A stretch of DNA of 64,000 nt from Leifsonia sp. TF02-11 (GCF_017565305.1 NZ_JAGEKP010000002.1:83094-147093), one strand, 5' to 3'. Shown: positions 45,510-54,763, numbered from the stretch's first letter. Made by a program: numbers and translations. The notes: generated by a model from the letters alone, not told the origin.

Positions 45510-46205
45510 TCAGCTCTGCTGCGCGCCGAGTTCCTGCAGCTGGGCGAACGAGCTCCGGAGACGGTCGGCGAGGGGCTCGACTCCGCCGTGGTCGGCCCAG
45601 CACGACCAGGCGTGCCGCATCCCCGCGAACGCGACGTAGGTGACGAGACGCGCGCGCTGATGCAGGGCCTCCTCGTCGGCCGCGAGTTCCGGATCGTCAT
45701 GGGCGAGGCGGCGCTGCACGACGGCGCTCAGCGCGTCCTCGAACTTGTGCATGCTGGCCATCCTCTGCGCGAACAGCTCCGGATTGTCCTTCAGCAGGGA
45801 GCGGCGGAGCACGTGCAGCTCTTGCGCGCTGGCCGTGCGTTCGTCGGGGAGGCCTCCTCCCAGGTCGCCGTCGAGGTCTCCCGTCTCGATCGCTGCGATG
45901 AGCAAGCGTCCCATCCCGTCGAGGATGGGCTCGGCCGGGCCGGCCTGGATGAAGCGCTCGATGCTCTCCTCGTCCGGCAGTTCCGGCAGCTCGCCGATGA
46001 TGGCGGACTCCTTCGACGGGAAGTAGTTGAAGAACGTGCGCGGCGACACGTTCGCGGCGTGACTGATCTCATCGACCGTCACCCTGTCGAAACCGCGCTC
46101 GCTCGCCAGCTCCAGCGCCGCCAACTGGATGGCACGCCTGGTCGCGATGCGCTTGCGCTCGCGGAGGCCCAGCTCGCCGTCCGCCATCCCGGTCACCACA
46201 GTCAC
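45510..46205 (-). CDS. TetR-family transcriptional regulator
   Basis: A 231-residue repressor with the N-terminal HTH (ATRRAIQLAALELASERGFDRVTVDEISHAANVSPRTFFNYFPSKESAII at about residues 20-70) and a helical ligand domain. GTG at 46205 is the first start; a second possible start (ATG) is six codons in. A palindrome, TGCAAAATTGCA, lies just upstream in an AT-rich region with AATAAT/TAATAC hexamers, so autoregulation is likely. The nearest gene in the same direction upstream is a TAP-like hydrolase, but no efflux pump is adjacent. Confidence 0.88.
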   Translation of the reverse strand: MTVVTGMADGELGLRERKRIATRRAIQLAALELASERGFDRVTVDEISHAANVSPRTFFNYFPSKESAIIGELPELPDEESIERFIQAGPAEPILDGMGRLLIAAIETGDLDGDLGGGLPDERTASAQELHVLRRSLLKDNPELFAQRMASMHKFEDALSAVVQRRLAHDDPELAADEEALHQRARLVTYVAFAGMRHAWSCWADHGGVEPLADRLRSSFAQLQELGAQQS

Positions 46206-46226
46206 GACTCGTATTATTTCACCGTC

Positions 46227-46238
46227 TGCAAAATTGCA
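46227..46238. promoter_or_regulatory. Probable TetR operator
   Basis: TGCAAAATTGCA has five-base arms around AA, 22 bases before the TetR start. Confidence 0.45.
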
Positions 46239-46283
46239 CCACTCACCACACGGAATGAGACGTCACGTCGCACGGGCGATCGG

Positions 46284-47840
46284 TCAGCAGGTCTTGCCCT
46301 TCGGCGGGATCGTCCCGTCGACCAGGAACGAGTCGACCGTGTCGTTCACGCACGAGTTCGACTTGTTGTATGCGGTGTGCCCCTCGCCCTTGTAGGTGAG
46401 GAGGTGCCCGTTCTCGAGCTCGGACGCCATGTTCTTGGCCCACACGTAGGGCGTCGCCGGATCGTTGGTAGTGCCGACGACGAGGATGGGCGCCGACCCT
46501 GCTGCGGCGATCGGCCCCCGCTCGACCGTCGTCTTGTACGGCCAGTTGGCGCAGCCGATGTCACCGTAGGCCATGTATGGCCCGATCACCGGAGCTGCCG
46601 CGGCCAGCTGCTGAGCCTGGGCGCGCATGGTCGCCGGGCTGTCGTCGTAGCTGTAGTCGAGGCAGTTGATCGCCATGAACGCCTCGGTGGAGTTGTCGCT
46701 GTACGTGCCGTCGCTGTTGCGGCTGTTGTAGCCGTCGGCGAGCGTGAACGCGATCCGCGCGCTGCCCTTCATCACATCGGCGAACATGCTGCTCAGGTAC
46801 GACCATGCCGTCGCGTCGTACAGCGGGTAGATGATCGCGGTGACCAGGGTGTTGGCGCCGAGCTCCCGGCCGTCGGAGTTGCGGATGGGGCTGGCCTCGA
46901 CAGCGGCGAGCAGCTGCGAGATGGTCGCCATCCCGTCGTCGACCGTCCCGCTGAACGGGCAGTCCTTCTCGGTCAGGCACTTCTTGAGGTAGGCGCGCAG
47001 TGCGCTCTCGAATCCCCCCGCCTGCACCTTGGTGACGTCGAAGTTGGAGGCCGCGGGATCGAGGGCGCCGTCGAGCACCAGCCGGCCGGTCTTGCCCGGG
47101 TAGAGACCCGCGTACACGGCGCCCAGGTACGTGCCGTAGGAGTAGCCGAGGTAGTTGAGCTTCGTGTCACCGAGCACGGCGCGCAGGAGGTCGAGGTCGC
47201 GCGCAGCGCTCACGGTGTCGACGTGATCGAGCAGGGCTCCGGTGTTCTTCGCGCAGGCCGAGCCGAAGTCCTTCGACTGCGTGACGCTGTTCGCGATCCA
47301 GGCGTCGGAGCCGCGCTGACCGGGCGTGATGCCGTAGAGGTAGTCGTCCATCTGCGCGGCGTCGTAGCACTTCACGGCCGTCGAGCGCCCGACGCCCCGC
47401 GGGTCGAACCCGACGACGTCGAAGTGGCTCTGAAGCGTCTTGTCGGTGGCGTAGTTGACCGAGTCTTTGACGAAGTCGTAGCCGGAGCCTCCCGGGCCGC
47501 CGGGGTTCACCAGCAGCGAGCCCTGCTTCGTACCCGTGGCCTGCTGACGGATGAGGGCCAGCTTGACCTCGCCGGCCGACGGGGTGTTCCAGTCGAGCGG
47601 GGCCGAGGCCGTCGCACACTGCTTGCCCTGCGCGCAGTCGGTCCAGACGAGCTTCTGCGTGTAGAACGGCGTGAGTGCCGCGGCGACCTTCTCGGGCGCC
47701 GGGGTGGAGGTGCTGGACGTCTTCGCCGGCAGGAACCACGTGACGCAGCCGGTCAGCGTGAGGGCGGTGACGGCCACGATCGCGGCGAAGGCGGTGCGAG
47801 CGGCCCGCCGGCGAGCCGGACGGCTCAGTCGGGTGGTCAC
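46284..47840 (-). CDS. TAP-like alpha/beta hydrolase, predicted lipoprotein
   Basis: A 518-residue exported hydrolase like actinobacterial tripeptidyl aminopeptidases. The signal peptide ends in the lipobox LTLTGC (Cys at about 32), so it should be lipid-anchored outside the membrane. Nucleophile YLGYSYGTYLGAVYA, acid VVGTTNDPATP, His KGEGHTAYNKSNSC. The N-terminal half has VNPGGPGGSGYDFV (oxyanion region). Five or more Cys suggest disulfides. The GTG start overlaps the holB stop (GTGA). Confidence 0.88.
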   Translation of the reverse strand: MTTRLSRPARRRAARTAFAAIVAVTALTLTGCVTWFLPAKTSSTSTPAPEKVAAALTPFYTQKLVWTDCAQGKQCATASAPLDWNTPSAGEVKLALIRQQATGTKQGSLLVNPGGPGGSGYDFVKDSVNYATDKTLQSHFDVVGFDPRGVGRSTAVKCYDAAQMDDYLYGITPGQRGSDAWIANSVTQSKDFGSACAKNTGALLDHVDTVSAARDLDLLRAVLGDTKLNYLGYSYGTYLGAVYAGLYPGKTGRLVLDGALDPAASNFDVTKVQAGGFESALRAYLKKCLTEKDCPFSGTVDDGMATISQLLAAVEASPIRNSDGRELGANTLVTAIIYPLYDATAWSYLSSMFADVMKGSARIAFTLADGYNSRNSDGTYSDNSTEAFMAINCLDYSYDDSPATMRAQAQQLAAAAPVIGPYMAYGDIGCANWPYKTTVERGPIAAAGSAPILVVGTTNDPATPYVWAKNMASELENGHLLTYKGEGHTAYNKSNSCVNDTVDSFLVDGTIPPKGKTC

Positions 47841-49027
47841 AGGTCGGTCCCCTTTCGCGCGGCGGTGCCGCGAAGGATGGTGATGAGCATGGCCTCCAGG
47901 GCCAGGGCGGGTGCGACGTTGCCGTCGATCCGCTCACGGGCGGTCGCGATCGCATCCATCGCGGCGAGCGTAGCGGCGGGAGTCGTGTGCGCGCTGAGAG
48001 CCGACAGGCGTTCCTGCAGCTCGGCGTTCACCAGTTCGCTGCCGCTGCCGAGCTGGAGCATCATCACGTCGCGGTACAGGGACAGCAGGTCGGTGAGGAT
48101 CCGGTCGATCCCGTCACGGAGGCTCCGGGTCGCGCGGCGCTTCTGGTCTTCTTCGAGCTGCCGCAGCTGGCCGCGCAGAGCGGGCGGGATCGCTCCGCCC
48201 GGTTCGATGCCGAGCGAACGCAGAGCGTGCTCGCGCTCCTCCGCGTCGCGCTCCTCCGTGATCGCCTTCGCGTCGGCGCCGGCGACCTCCAAGAGCGTCG
48301 CGGCCGCCAGCACCGCGTCCGAGACCGAACGGATGCCAAGCGCGAGCTCGAGCGTCTGGTCGCGCCGACGCCGGGCCTCCTCGTTCGTCGCCAGCCGGTG
48401 CGCCATCCCGATGTGGCTCTGGGCGTGGCGGGCCGCGCGTTCGGCGGTCGCGCGGTCGACACCGTCGCGGCGCTCGATGAGCTGCGCGACGTCGGAGACG
48501 TCGGGAACCTTGAGCCGCACGGTGCGGACGCGGGAGCGGATGGTGGGAAGCAGGTCGGCGTCGCTGGGCGCGCAGAGGATCCACACCGTGCGCTCCGGCG
48601 GCTCCTCGAGGGCCTTCAGGAGGACGTTGGAGGTGCGCTCCGTCATGCGGTCGGCGTCCTCGATGACCATGACCCGGTACCGGCCGACGGACGGCGCGAA
48701 CTGCGAGCTGGAGACAAGCGACCGCACTTCGTCGATCGAGATGATGACACGCTCGGTGCTGAGCACGGCGAGGTCGGGGTGGGTGCGTGCCTCCACCTGG
48801 CGCTGCGTGGCGCGGTCGCCGTCGGGCGTTCCCGGGCTGAGCAGCGCGGTCGCGAACGCGTACGCGAGGTTGGACCTGCCCGAACCGGGAGGCCCGGTGA
48901 TGAGCCAGGAGTGGGTCATACCGCGCGCGGCGACGGCTGCCGGGCCGGACGCGGTGGCCGACTCGGCCGCGGAGCGCACGACGGCGATGGCGTCGTCCTG
49001 ACCCGTCAGCTCGTCCCACACCGCCAT
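47837..49027 (-). CDS. holB: DNA polymerase III subunit delta-prime
   Basis: A clamp-loader subunit, 396 residues. The AAA+ N-domain has SWLITGPPGSGRSNLAYAF, where the Walker A Lys is Arg, as expected for a subunit that does not hydrolyse ATP. VMVIEDADRMTERTSNVLLKALEEPPERTVWILCA is the sensor region. It lacks the Cys4 zinc module of DnaX-like proteins. ATG at 49027, with TAGCCT seven bases upstream. It follows tmk by 125 bases, the usual tmk-holB order, with a TAP-like hydrolase overlapping downstream. Confidence 0.92.
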   Translation of the reverse strand: MAVWDELTGQDDAIAVVRSAAESATASGPAAVAARGMTHSWLITGPPGSGRSNLAYAFATALLSPGTPDGDRATQRQVEARTHPDLAVLSTERVIISIDEVRSLVSSSQFAPSVGRYRVMVIEDADRMTERTSNVLLKALEEPPERTVWILCAPSDADLLPTIRSRVRTVRLKVPDVSDVAQLIERRDGVDRATAERAARHAQSHIGMAHRLATNEEARRRRDQTLELALGIRSVSDAVLAAATLLEVAGADAKAITEERDAEEREHALRSLGIEPGGAIPPALRGQLRQLEEDQKRRATRSLRDGIDRILTDLLSLYRDVMMLQLGSGSELVNAELQERLSALSAHTTPAATLAAMDAIATARERIDGNVAPALALEAMLITILRGTAARKGTDL

Positions 49028-49152
49028 GTGCTCCAGGCTAGCGGGGACGGCGGACACGGCGCGGGCCGCGGCAGGCGGCTCGGCAGCGGGCGGGGGTGTT
49101 GCGGGTGCGGGCGGGGCCGGGGGTGTCGCGGGTGAGGCCGGGGCCACGGGAG

Positions 49153-49893
49153 TCAGACCCTGGCCTCGAGGCGGTGGCGGATGTCCGCTGCGATGTCGTC
49201 GACGGGTTGCGACGCGTCGACGACCAGGAACCGCTCGGGCTCCGCTTCGGCGAGCGCCAGGTAGGCGGCGCGCACGCGGGCGTGGAAGTCGGAGCGTTCC
49301 GCCTCCAGCCGGTCGTAGCGGGTGCGGGACGAGTCGAGGCGGGCGCGCGCCGACGACTCGTCGAGGTCGAGGAGGATGGTCAGGTCGGGAAGAAGCCCCT
49401 CTGCGGCCCACAACGACAGCTCGCGCACCTGGTCGGCGTCGAGGACCCTGCCCGCGCCCTGATAGGCGACGGACGAGTCGATGTAGCGGTCCTGCAGGAC
49501 GACGTCGCCGCGCTCGAGTGCGGGACGCACGACGGTCGCGACGTGGTGAGCGCGGTCGGCCGCGTAGAGGAGCGCTTCAGCGCGCGGTGCGATGTCGCCG
49601 CGGTGATGCAGCACGATCTCCCGGATTTCCACACCGGCGTCGGTGCCACCGGGCTCCCGAGTGCGCACGACCGTGCGCCCACGCCCGCGCAACCACTGCT
49701 CGAGGAGGGCGGCCTGCGTCGACTTGCCGACGCCGTCCCCGCCCTCGAGCGTGATGAACAGGCCGGGACGCGCGTCACCGGCCGGGCGGCGGTCGTCTTC
49801 GCGCTGGCGCGCCTCGACGTCGCCGCCCGTCACCCGCCGTTCTTCTCCACGCTCTTCTCCACGCTGGCGCGCCCCGACGCCGTCGGCCGTCAC
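49153..49893 (-). CDS. tmk: Thymidylate kinase
   Basis: It phosphorylates dTMP to dTDP. It has 246 residues, with P-loop ITLEGGDGVGKSTQAALL at about residue 47, VRTREPGGTDAG and the DRY motif QDRYIDSSVAYQGAGR. The first 42 residues are a charged Arg/Glu/Asp-rich, non-conserved extension; the true start may be a later GTG. It is annotated from the GTG at 49893, because that overlaps the topA stop by four bases (GTGA). Confidence 0.9.
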   Translation of the reverse strand: MTADGVGARQRGEERGEERRVTGGDVEARQREDDRRPAGDARPGLFITLEGGDGVGKSTQAALLEQWLRGRGRTVVRTREPGGTDAGVEIREIVLHHRGDIAPRAEALLYAADRAHHVATVVRPALERGDVVLQDRYIDSSVAYQGAGRVLDADQVRELSLWAAEGLLPDLTILLDLDESSARARLDSSRTRYDRLEAERSDFHARVRAAYLALAEAEPERFLVVDASQPVDDIAADIRHRLEARV

Positions 49894-52745
49894 TCGGCGG
49901 TCTTCTTCGCGGCGGCGCGCGTCGAGGTCGTCTTCGGCTTGGCCGCAGTCTTCGTCGTCTTGGCCGCGGTCGTCTTGGCCGTCGCCGTCTTGGCCGCGGT
50001 CGTCTTCGCAGCCGTCGATTTGGCAGCCGTCGATTTGGCGGCCGTCGATTTGGCGGCCGTCGATCGTGTGGATGTGCGCTTGGCCGCCGGCTTCTTCGCG
50101 GGGCCCTTCGCCCGCTTGTCGGCCAGCAGCTGCACCGCCCGGTCGAAGTCGACCTCGTCCACCGTCTCGCCTCGCGGGATGGTCGCGTTGGTCTCGCCGT
50201 CGGTGACGTAGGCGCCGAACCGGCCGTCCTTGATCTTGATCGGCTTGCCGCTGACCGGATCGGCATCGAACTCCTTGAGCGCGCTGGAGGCGCGGCGGTT
50301 GCCGTACTTGGGCTGCGCGAAGAGCTCGAGCGCTCCGGCGAGGTCGATCCCGAAGATGTCGTCCTCGCTCGGCAGCGACCGCGTGTCCGTACCCTTCTTC
50401 AGGTAGGGGCCGTAGCGACCGTTCGCGGCCTGGATGTCGGCTCCGCTCTCCGGGTCCGTTCCGACCGTGCGCGGGAGGTCCAGCAGCCGCAGCGCGGTCT
50501 CGAGATCGATCGTCGAGAGGTCCATCGACTTGAAGAGGGACGCGGTGCGCGGCTTGGCCGCAGCCTTCTTCGCCGTCTTCTTGACCTCGACGACCTCGCC
50601 GGTCTTCGCGTCGACCGCCGGCTCCTCCTCGGGGTCGGCCTCGGTGACGTACGGGCCGAACCGGCCGTCCTTCGCCAGCACGAGCTTGCCGGTCGCCGGG
50701 TCGGACCCCAGCACGCGGTCGGTCTGCACCGGCGCTTCGATGAGTTCCTTCGCCTTTGCGGGCGTCAGTTCGTCCGGCGCGAGCTCCGGCGGCAGATTGA
50801 CGCGGCGGGGCGGGGCGTCCTCCGCCGCTCCCTCCTCCTGGACCTCCAGGTAAGGACCGTACTTTCCGATGCGCAGTGTCACGCCCTCGTCGATCGCGAT
50901 CGAGTTGATGCTGCGTGCGTCGATCTCGCCGAGGTTGTCGATCACCCGGCGGAGTCCCTTGTGCTTGTCGCTGCCGAAGTAGAAGCTGTTCAGCCAGTCG
51001 ACGCGCTCGGCTTCGCCGTCGGCGATGCGGTCGAGGTCGTCCTCCATCTCGGCGGTGAAGTCGTACTCCACCAGGTCGGCGAAGTAGTCCTCCAGCAGAC
51101 GGACCACCGAGAACGCGACCCAGCTCGGGACCAGCGCCTGGCCGCGCTGCGTGACGTACCCGCGGTCGATGATCGTGGAGATGATGCTCGCGAAGGTCGA
51201 GGGACGCCCGATGCCGAGCTCCTCCAGGGTCTTCACGAGACTGGCCTCCGTGTAGCGCGGCGGCGGAGTGGTCTCGTGGCCGTCCGCGGCGACATCCTCG
51301 ACGCTGAGCGGCTGGCCCTGCGTCAGCGGGGGCAGCTTGGCGTCTCCGCTCGCGTCGGCGTTCCGCTCCTCGTCGCGGCCCTCTTCGTAGGCGTTGAGGA
51401 AGCCGCGGAAAGTGATGACGGTTCCGCTCGCGGTGAACTCGGCGACGGTGCCGTCGAGCGGCCCCTCCGCGATCTTCGCCTCGACCGTCACGGAGGCTGT
51501 CTGGCCCTTGGCGTCGGCCATCTGCGAGGCGACGGTGCGCTTCCAGATCAGGTCGTACAGCCGCAGCTCCGGTCCGCGCAGCGACTTCTCCAGCTCCGCG
51601 GGCGTGCGGAAGACCTCACCTGCGGGCCGGATCGCCTCGTGGGCCTCCTGCGCGTTCTTGCTCTTGGACGCGTAGACGCGTGGCTTCTCCGGCACGGTGT
51701 CGGCACCGTAGAGCTTGGCGGCCTGGGTGCGCGCCGCGTTGGTCGCCTGCTGCGACAGCGACGCGGAGTCGGTGCGCATATAGGTGATGTACCCGTTCTC
51801 GTAGAGGGTCTGGGCGACGCTCATCGTCTGGCGGGCGGAGAAACGCAGCTTGCGCGCCGCCTCCTGCTGCATCGTGGAGGTGGTGAACGGCGCCGCGGGG
51901 CGACGGGAGTAGGGCTTCGAGTCGACCTTGGCGACCGTGACCACCGTGCTCTGCAGCCGGACGGCGTCGGCGAGCGCCTGAGCGGACTCCTCGTCGAGGG
52001 TGGTCGCACCGGAGGTCAGCTTTCCGTGGTCGTCGAAGTCGCGCCCGGTGGCCACCCGCTCGCCGTTCAGGCGGGCGAGGCGGGCCTCGAACGCGGTGGC
52101 CTCCTCCGGGGCGAGCTGAGCGGTGAGTCCCCAGTACGAGGCGGCGACGAACGCGAGGCGCTCGCGCTCGCGGTCTACCACGAGGCGCGTCGCCGCGGAC
52201 TGGACGCGGCCTGCTGAGAGCCCGGGGCCGACCTTGCGCCACAGCACGGGCGAGACCTCGTAGCCGTAGAGACGGTCGAGGATGCGGCGGGTCTCCTGCG
52301 CGTCGACCAGGGCGATGTCGATCTCACGCGTGTTGTCGCGTGCCTTCTCGATCGCCTCCTTGGTGATCTCGTGGAACACCATGCGCTTGACCGGGACCTT
52401 GGGCTTGAGGACCTCGACCAGGTGCCAGGCGATGGCCTCGCCTTCGCGGTCTTCATCCGTCGCGAGCAGGAGCTCGTCGGCGTCCTTGAGCGCGCGCTTC
52501 AGGTCGGCGACCGTCTTCTTCTTCTGGTCGGACACCACGTAGTAGGGCGCGAACTGGTTCTCGACGTCGACGGAGAACTTGCCGAGCGACCCTTTCTTCA
52601 GCTCCGGAGGCAGGTTCTTGGGCTCGATCAGGTCGCGGATGTGTCCGACGGATGCCATCACCTGGTAGCCGTCGCCGAGGTACTGGGCGATGGACTTCAC
52701 CTTGTTCGGAGACTCGACGATGACGAGCTTCTTCGTGCCAGGCAC
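49890..52745 (-). CDS. topA: DNA topoisomerase I
   Basis: It relaxes negatively supercoiled DNA. The 951-residue protein starts with the Toprim domain (KLVIVESPNKVKSIAQYLG; TDEDREGEAIAWHL), has the active-site Tyr in ENGYITYMRTDSASLS (about residue 340), and lacks zinc-finger cysteines, as usual in actinobacteria. Four C-terminal repeats (for example LRIGKYGPYLEV, KLVLAKDGRFGPYVT, GRYGPYLKKGTD, KDGRFGAYVTDG) bind DNA. The last 75 residues are a Lys/Ala/Thr tail of STAAK and TTAAK units. The GTG start follows AGAGGAG and an AT-rich TATATAA. Confidence 0.95.
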   Translation of the reverse strand: MPGTKKLVIVESPNKVKSIAQYLGDGYQVMASVGHIRDLIEPKNLPPELKKGSLGKFSVDVENQFAPYYVVSDQKKKTVADLKRALKDADELLLATDEDREGEAIAWHLVEVLKPKVPVKRMVFHEITKEAIEKARDNTREIDIALVDAQETRRILDRLYGYEVSPVLWRKVGPGLSAGRVQSAATRLVVDRERERLAFVAASYWGLTAQLAPEEATAFEARLARLNGERVATGRDFDDHGKLTSGATTLDEESAQALADAVRLQSTVVTVAKVDSKPYSRRPAAPFTTSTMQQEAARKLRFSARQTMSVAQTLYENGYITYMRTDSASLSQQATNAARTQAAKLYGADTVPEKPRVYASKSKNAQEAHEAIRPAGEVFRTPAELEKSLRGPELRLYDLIWKRTVASQMADAKGQTASVTVEAKIAEGPLDGTVAEFTASGTVITFRGFLNAYEEGRDEERNADASGDAKLPPLTQGQPLSVEDVAADGHETTPPPRYTEASLVKTLEELGIGRPSTFASIISTIIDRGYVTQRGQALVPSWVAFSVVRLLEDYFADLVEYDFTAEMEDDLDRIADGEAERVDWLNSFYFGSDKHKGLRRVIDNLGEIDARSINSIAIDEGVTLRIGKYGPYLEVQEEGAAEDAPPRRVNLPPELAPDELTPAKAKELIEAPVQTDRVLGSDPATGKLVLAKDGRFGPYVTEADPEEEPAVDAKTGEVVEVKKTAKKAAAKPRTASLFKSMDLSTIDLETALRLLDLPRTVGTDPESGADIQAANGRYGPYLKKGTDTRSLPSEDDIFGIDLAGALELFAQPKYGNRRASSALKEFDADPVSGKPIKIKDGRFGAYVTDGETNATIPRGETVDEVDFDRAVQLLADKRAKGPAKKPAAKRTSTRSTAAKSTAAKSTAAKSTAAKTTAAKTATAKTTAAKTTKTAAKPKTTSTRAAAKKTAE
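50011..50067 (-). repeat. 15-base coding repeat in the topA tail
   Basis: Nearly four copies of GCCGTCGATTTGGCG (plus-strand view), coding Ser-Thr-Ala-Ala-Lys units. The exact DNA identity shows recent slippage or duplication. Confidence 0.9.
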
Positions 52746-52984
52746 TTGACTCCTCTTATATAGCTGCTGTGTTCACACGGACCTCGCCGGCCCGAAATCG
52801 CTCCCCCGAGCGCCGCACAGAGAGCGGCGAGCGTGAGCCGAGCGGCCCAACAGGCAAACCATACACACCTAGGCCGGTTGTGTGCCTAATCGCTGCCCCG
52901 CTTGCCCCCGGTCGTTCGCCGTGGGCGCACCTTCCGCGGCCGTCGGCCCTGTTGCGGTGCGGTGCCCGGGAGGACAATGGCGTC

Positions 52985-53236
52985 ATGGCAACGACATCAA
53001 TGACGACGTACACCGCCAAGCTCATCGACGGTCCCATGGAGGGCAAGACCATCGCGACCTCCTTCCTCGACTCCGGCGACCCCCAGCCGCGGCTGGAGCT
53101 GGCCGCGCCGTCCGGCGGAAAGCACTACCTGTACGTGCGCGGCTCGGCTTCCGAGACCGAGTACGCCTCGGACGACCCGAGCGCATCGCTCCCCAGCGCG
53201 GTGGCCTACCGCTACGTGGAGACCGTCTTCGACTGA
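52985..53236 (+). CDS. Small conserved-type hypothetical protein, 83 residues
   Basis: I do not recognise a named family. The protein starts MATTSMTTYTAKLIDGPMEGKTI and looks like one small beta-rich domain (KHYLYVRGSASETEYASDDP, AVAYRYVETVFD), with no signal peptide or helix-forming membrane segment. It is soluble and acidic. ATG at 52985 is preferred over far-upstream starts because GACAAT lies six bases before it (leaderless pattern) and upstream codons read as promoter DNA. It is divergent from topA. Confidence 0.65.
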   Translation: MATTSMTTYTAKLIDGPMEGKTIATSFLDSGDPQPRLELAAPSGGKHYLYVRGSASETEYASDDPSASLPSAVAYRYVETVFD

Positions 53237-53627
53237 GGCGACCGCCGCCGACGCCAGGCCGGACGAACCAGGCGACGCAGCGCGACGTCTCGCGGGTGCT
53301 GAGGTGGTTCACCGGATGAGAACGCCGGGCACCGCCTGAGCCCGGCCGGGCGGACCTCGGCAATGGTCGCTGCGCGGGCCGGCCAGGGGTGTCAGTCGCC
53401 GGCCGCCCGTCGTGACGCGTCCGTCACAGCCCCGCCAGCCGCTCGGCGCCGACCATGGCGCGCCGGGTCGCTGGTCGCCGGCCGCCGGCCGCCGACCACG
53501 GTGTCCCGGCCACCGGCCGCCGCCCGCTGCCGCCCGTGGCGCGCCAGTCGCCGCCCGCCGGCCATGGCGTCCCAGCCACCGGCCGTCAGCCACCGCCAGC
53601 CGCCCGGTGCTGCCCACGGCCCACCGG
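53237..53627. other. GC-rich degenerate repeat region without a supported gene
   Basis: The gap between the small gene and the Tad locus holds no convincing gene. From about 53440 to 53620 it is a very GC-rich imperfect repeat: related segments such as CATGGCGCGCC / GTGGCGCGCC, and CCACGGTGTCCCGGCCACCG / CCATGGCGTCCCAGCCACCG, recur about every 35-70 bases. Open frames run through it on both strands only because stop codons are rare in such composition. Confidence 0.6.
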
Positions 53628-53990
53628 TCACGGCGTACCCGGAGGTCCCGCGCGGGCCGGGGCTTCTGCTCGCCAGCCCGCATAGGGCACTACGGCCGTG
53701 ACAGTCACCACCACTCCGGCGACAGCACACTCGGCGAGCGGGGCGCCGTTGGCACGAGCCACGAGTCGCGCCTGTGTACACGGGTCCCCGGCGGCCCGGC
53801 CGACGGCGACGTCCGCGCCCGCCAGCGCTGCCGCGTCCGCGGCGATGCCCGCCCTCTGCCGTGCCACCCATGCTCCGCAGACCAGCACCACCGCCGCCGT
53901 CACCGCTGCGAGGACCGCAACGGTGGCGAGCGCCAGGACGGTTCCCGAACCCCGCTCGACCGCCCGCGGCGAGTGTGGACGGCCGCTCAC
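53628..53990 (-). CDS. Secreted TadE-like pilus/secretion-neighbourhood protein
   Basis: A 120-residue protein of the type found last in actinobacterial Tad loci (Rv3654c-like). After a short basic start the segment ERGSGTVLALATVAVLAAVTAAVVLVCGAWVARQRAGIAADAAALAGAD forms one membrane helix followed by the Ala-rich helix of TadE/TadG-type pseudopilins, then two Cys (DPCTQAR and AECAVAG). The C-terminal end runs into low-complexity sequence. GTG at 53990 overlaps the TadE stop. Confidence 0.72.
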   Translation of the reverse strand: MSGRPHSPRAVERGSGTVLALATVAVLAAVTAAVVLVCGAWVARQRAGIAADAAALAGADVAVGRAAGDPCTQARLVARANGAPLAECAVAGVVVTVTAVVPYAGWRAEAPARAGPPGTP

Positions 53991-54466
53991 CCTTGACCCA
54001 CATCGTCGAGCACGCACGAACGCGCCGAGACAGTGACGCCGAGCGCGCCCAGCCCGGCGGAGCCGCTGGGCGCCGAGACGGTGACGCACACCAACCCGCC
54101 GTCGGCTCCCACTGCCCTGGTCGCTCCGGCCGGCGGCGCAGGAGCCGCATCGCCACGCCCGATGAGCCGCGCTGCCGATGCCGCGTGATCGAGCAGCCGA
54201 GCCTGCTGCGCGATTGCCTGCACCGCGCTCACGCACAGCGCCAGACAGAGCAGGACGGTCGGAAGTGCCGTGGCGAACTCCGCCGTCACGCTGCCGCGCT
54301 CCCGCCCGCTCTGCCGGCCGCTCTGCCGCCCGCCGTCCAGCACCGCGGATTCGATCATCGCCCGGTTCATCAGGTGCCCCGTGCCGTGACCCCGAACGTC
54401 GATCACCCCGATTCGGAGCCCCGCCGGCGTGCTCGTCACCCGCCCGCCGCGTCTCCGCTCAGCCAT
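53987..54466 (-). CDS. TadE-like pseudopilin
   Basis: A 159-residue protein. The signature ERGSVTAEFATALPTVLLCLALCVSAVQAIAQQARLLDHAASAARL (about residues 56-100) is the TadE N-terminal helix: a charged start, the Glu five residues into the hydrophobic segment, then an amphipathic helix. It has two late Cys. Residues 1-55 are charged and low complexity, so the true start may be an internal ATG. It overlaps the DUF4244 gene by eight bases upstream. Confidence 0.75.
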   Translation of the reverse strand: MAERRRGGRVTSTPAGLRIGVIDVRGHGTGHLMNRAMIESAVLDGGRQSGRQSGRERGSVTAEFATALPTVLLCLALCVSAVQAIAQQARLLDHAASAARLIGRGDAAPAPPAGATRAVGADGGLVCVTVSAPSGSAGLGALGVTVSARSCVLDDVGQG

Positions 54467-54659
54467 CGACCGTCAACGCCCGGCGTACCAGGTCGGCGAG
54501 CACCGACCGGACCTCGTCGCCGCGCAACAGCATCAGCAGCGCTCCGGCGAACCCGACTGCCGCCATGGTCGTGACGGCGTACTCCGCTGTGCTCGCACCG
54601 CGGTCCTCCCGGCGCAGCCGCTGCAGGACCGGCCGCAGTCCCTGAATGTCTTCGCCCAC
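54459..54659 (-). CDS. Flp-pilin-like small protein (DUF4244)
   Basis: A 66-residue protein with the pilin-type core REDRGASTAEYAVTTMAAVGFAGALLMLL: Glu-Tyr after the cleavage-like Gly-Ala, then one membrane helix. It is the likely structural subunit of this small Tad system. GTG at 54659 follows AGGGGGAG. It lies between the F-protein gene and TadE gene. Confidence 0.8.
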   Translation of the reverse strand: MGEDIQGLRPVLQRLRREDRGASTAEYAVTTMAAVGFAGALLMLLRGDEVRSVLADLVRRALTVDG

Positions 54660-54763
54660 GATCTCCCCCTTCTTCGCTATCGGCCACGACGTTCGTGGCT
54701 CATGTTCCGATCGTGCCTGGCGTCGGCCGTGGCCGGGCTCTCGCGGCCGAATCTGTGGACAGC

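Noticed and set aside
53392..54156. A 254-codon minus-strand frame in the GC-rich repeat
   Set aside because: Gly/Arg/Ala low complexity, overlapping the TadE-like genes in another frame, with no ribosome site.
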